Of a stretch of 7,815 bases of DNA, positions 6,578 through 7,815 are shown in pieces. Numbering within the stretch: the stretch's first letter is position 1; the number at the start of each line of letters is the position of its first letter. A model generated the notes under the pieces. The model was not told the DNA's origin and made no database searches. It saw nothing but the letters and a program-made list of their open reading frames with translations. The translations under genes and the position numbers were made by a program. The DNA lies in NCBI GenBank assembly GCA_002358555.1, contig DEPC01000185.1, positions 1 through 7,815 on the forward strand, read 5' to 3'. This DNA comes from Hungatella sp. UBA3402. Lineage in GTDB: Bacteria > Bacillota > Clostridia > Lachnospirales > Lachnospiraceae.

Positions 6578-6715
6578 TGTCAGGAAATAAATAGTCATTT
6601 TTTGTACCTGAAAACAGACTTCGACGTTTTCTAGTAAACATAGAGCAAGGTATCACTCAATCATCTATCAGGATGATTTTGCGATACCCTCGCTACTTCT
6701 ATTTATTATTTGACA
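6578..6715. repeat. MITE-like intergenic repeat with imperfect terminal inverted repeats
   Basis: TGTCAGGAAATAAATAG (6578-6594) is matched at 14 of 17 positions by the reverse complement of 6699-6715. Between these ends are a small inverted repeat (GAAAAC 6610-6615, GTTTTC 6626-6631, approximately) and a long hairpin at 6644-6694. No open frame and no clear target-site duplication are visible. Size (138 bases), AT-rich ends and internal palindromes fit a non-autonomous miniature element, or a dispersed intergenic palindromic repeat. It fills most of the 206-base gene-free gap between two convergent genes; the remaining bases, 6560-6577 and 6716-6765, show nothing more. Confidence 0.45.
6644..6694 (-). 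repeat. Long hairpin within the intergenic repeat
   Basis: Arms 6644-6665 and 6672-6694 pair around the 6-base loop at 6666-6671. Read as minus-strand RNA, I count 20 pairs including two G-U wobbles, one bulge and a two-base internal mismatch. The wobbles work only on the minus strand (A-C mismatches on the plus strand), suggesting selection or origin as minus-strand RNA. It begins 72 bases past the stop codon of the membrane protein gene. There is no U-run after the stem, so it is not a standard intrinsic terminator. It may slow or end transcription between the convergent genes. A second, cut copy lies at 1-35. Confidence 0.55.
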
Positions 6716-6765
6716 TTACAAATCTCCATGTTTAAAAATAATAACCGCAAAGGATATCTTTCCTG

Positions 6766-7806
6766 TCAAATCCCCTGCTGTCGGTATTTCATATCAAGGA
6801 ATGCCTCCCAGTTGCTATAGCATAAACTGTCATACTCCTGCTTATTTCCTGTAAGAATATGGGGATAGGATTCATATAATTTCATGACTTTTTCACAGTT
6901 CTTCACCGAAGACATAGATACCCGTTTTACAGTTCTGTCAATCAAGTTAAAATAAACTAGAAAAGAAACGCTTCTTCCTGACCGTTCCCGCCCTGTATGA
7001 ACCCAGACAATATCTTTATTGTCAAATAAGGCTTCTTTTAGTCCTGCACAGAATGTCCAGTTTTTTCCAACCCATACATTTCCAATCTTCTGGGCCGCTG
7101 AAAAATCACTTTCCAATTGAGCCATGGTAACAGTGGGATGGGCCTCCAGATATCGGTTGACTCTCCTTTTTACTGGGTCTTTCATGGTAATGATAATCAT
7201 TGCCAAAGCCATTCCGATAAAAAGAATACCCATAATGCTAAAACCATAGATATTGCCCATCTTATTGCCTTTAATCATGCCATCACTGATATGATATACA
7301 GTTTCCTCTACCGGAAGTTCTGCATATTCCATAGCTTCTATATAATAATCCAAGTCCTCGCCTTCTAGACGGTCCAAAGAACCTTTTATAGTGATACCCT
7401 CAGAAACTAAATCTGCTTCTTCAGTTAAAGCATCATAAAACTGGTCTTCCAGTTGACGCATTTCACTATATTTGCTGACTGGAATCTGAACAGAAAGACA
7501 GATTCCTCTATCTTCATCAAGAACCACATAAGAAGAACGGTCTTTTTTAGTGCCTTGGCTCACTCCATTGACCTTTGTTTCTTTGGTAATCTCTAAATAT
7601 TCGCCCAACGGATATTTTACTTCATAGGACACATATTTGCCTTCCATATCTGCCAGTTTTGCATCAGCCTCTAAGGTGACAGGGCCTTTTATGACATCTA
7701 CAATAGACAATCCTACCTGTGAAACAAAAAATCCACCTAAAAATCCCAAAAAGATTACCAGGAAAATGATGGACATAACTTCTTTTATCTGTAATTTATT
7801 AATCAT
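6766..7806 (-). CDS. Two-pass membrane protein of unknown function (possibly DUF6709-like)
   Basis: A 346-residue protein. One membrane segment lies near the N-terminus (about 10-30) and a second at about 186-208, followed by the basic stretch KDPVKRR. By the positive-inside rule, the 150-residue middle part (about 36-185, with many Asp and Glu) should face outside and the C-terminal domain (about 209-346) the cytoplasm. The C-terminal domain carries AQKIGNVWVGKNWTF and KDIVWVHTGRERSGRS, a pattern I loosely associate with DUF6709 proteins of Lachnospiraceae; this is a weak recollection. No catalytic motif is evident. The ATG at 7806 is preceded by GGGAAAAAT at the window edge, only part of a possible ribosome binding site. 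It converges with the AraC gene and seems unrelated to the glycoside operon. Confidence 0.75.
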   Translation of the reverse strand: MINKLQIKEVMSIIFLVIFLGFLGGFFVSQVGLSIVDVIKGPVTLEADAKLADMEGKYVSYEVKYPLGEYLEITKETKVNGVSQGTKKDRSSYVVLDEDRGICLSVQIPVSKYSEMRQLEDQFYDALTEEADLVSEGITIKGSLDRLEGEDLDYYIEAMEYAELPVEETVYHISDGMIKGNKMGNIYGFSIMGILFIGMALAMIIITMKDPVKRRVNRYLEAHPTVTMAQLESDFSAAQKIGNVWVGKNWTFCAGLKEALFDNKDIVWVHTGRERSGRSVSFLVYFNLIDRTVKRVSMSSVKNCEKVMKLYESYPHILTGNKQEYDSLCYSNWEAFLDMKYRQQGI

Positions 7807-7815
7807 ATTTTTCCC

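Noticed and set aside
6601..6640. Intrinsic terminator of the AraC gene
   Set aside because: The GAAAAC/GTTTTC stem is short and AT-rich, with no following T-run. It fits better as part of the repeat element.
1..6715. CRISPR array formed by the repeated hairpins
   Set aside because: Only two copies, more than 6 kb apart, with no spacers and no cas genes.

Overview
The window looks like chromosomal DNA from a low-GC gut Firmicute, most likely a Lachnospiraceae member. This rests on AT-rich composition, strong AGGAG-type ribosome binding sites, and protein types (a GPH-family sugar transporter, a GH2 enzyme with a helical C-terminal tail, a GH88 remnant, a long AraC regulator) that I recall as typical of that family. 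No database search was possible.

Layout. Positions 5231 to 94 on the minus strand form a glycoside-use operon: GPH transporter, GH2 beta-glycosidase, a broken GH88 unsaturated glucuronyl hydrolase gene, and a discoidin-like carbohydrate-binding protein that lacks a start codon. A divergent AraC-type regulator starts at 5357 on the plus strand. The 125-base gap between regulator and transporter holds a plausible transporter promoter, a pair of 7-base direct repeats with a 20-base period overlapping its -35 region (a typical AraC-type operator geometry), and a perfect 14-base palindrome in the transporter leader. From 6560 to 6765 there is no gene, but a MITE-like repeat with a long hairpin. 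A two-pass membrane protein of unknown function (7806 to 6766, minus) closes the window.

Working model. The regulator senses a sugar signal and switches on the divergent operon. The transporter imports a glycoside, probably a glucuronide or galactoside, and the GH2 enzyme splits it in the cytoplasm. The GH88 enzyme would have handled unsaturated uronic-acid oligosaccharides, but its catalytic core has been deleted across a short GGGCAGG microhomology, which also shifted the frame. The gene behind it has lost its 5' end. The distal half of the operon is therefore decaying while the transporter, GH2 enzyme and regulator remain intact, suggesting a narrowing of substrate range.

The best leads are the microhomology deletion, the start-less gene lying in frame behind the GH88 stop codon, the predicted operator, and a hairpin repeat present in the same orientation at both ends of the locus, each copy 60 to 72 bases past the stop codon of a minus-strand gene. 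I did not find a clearly new defence, RNA or mobile system.
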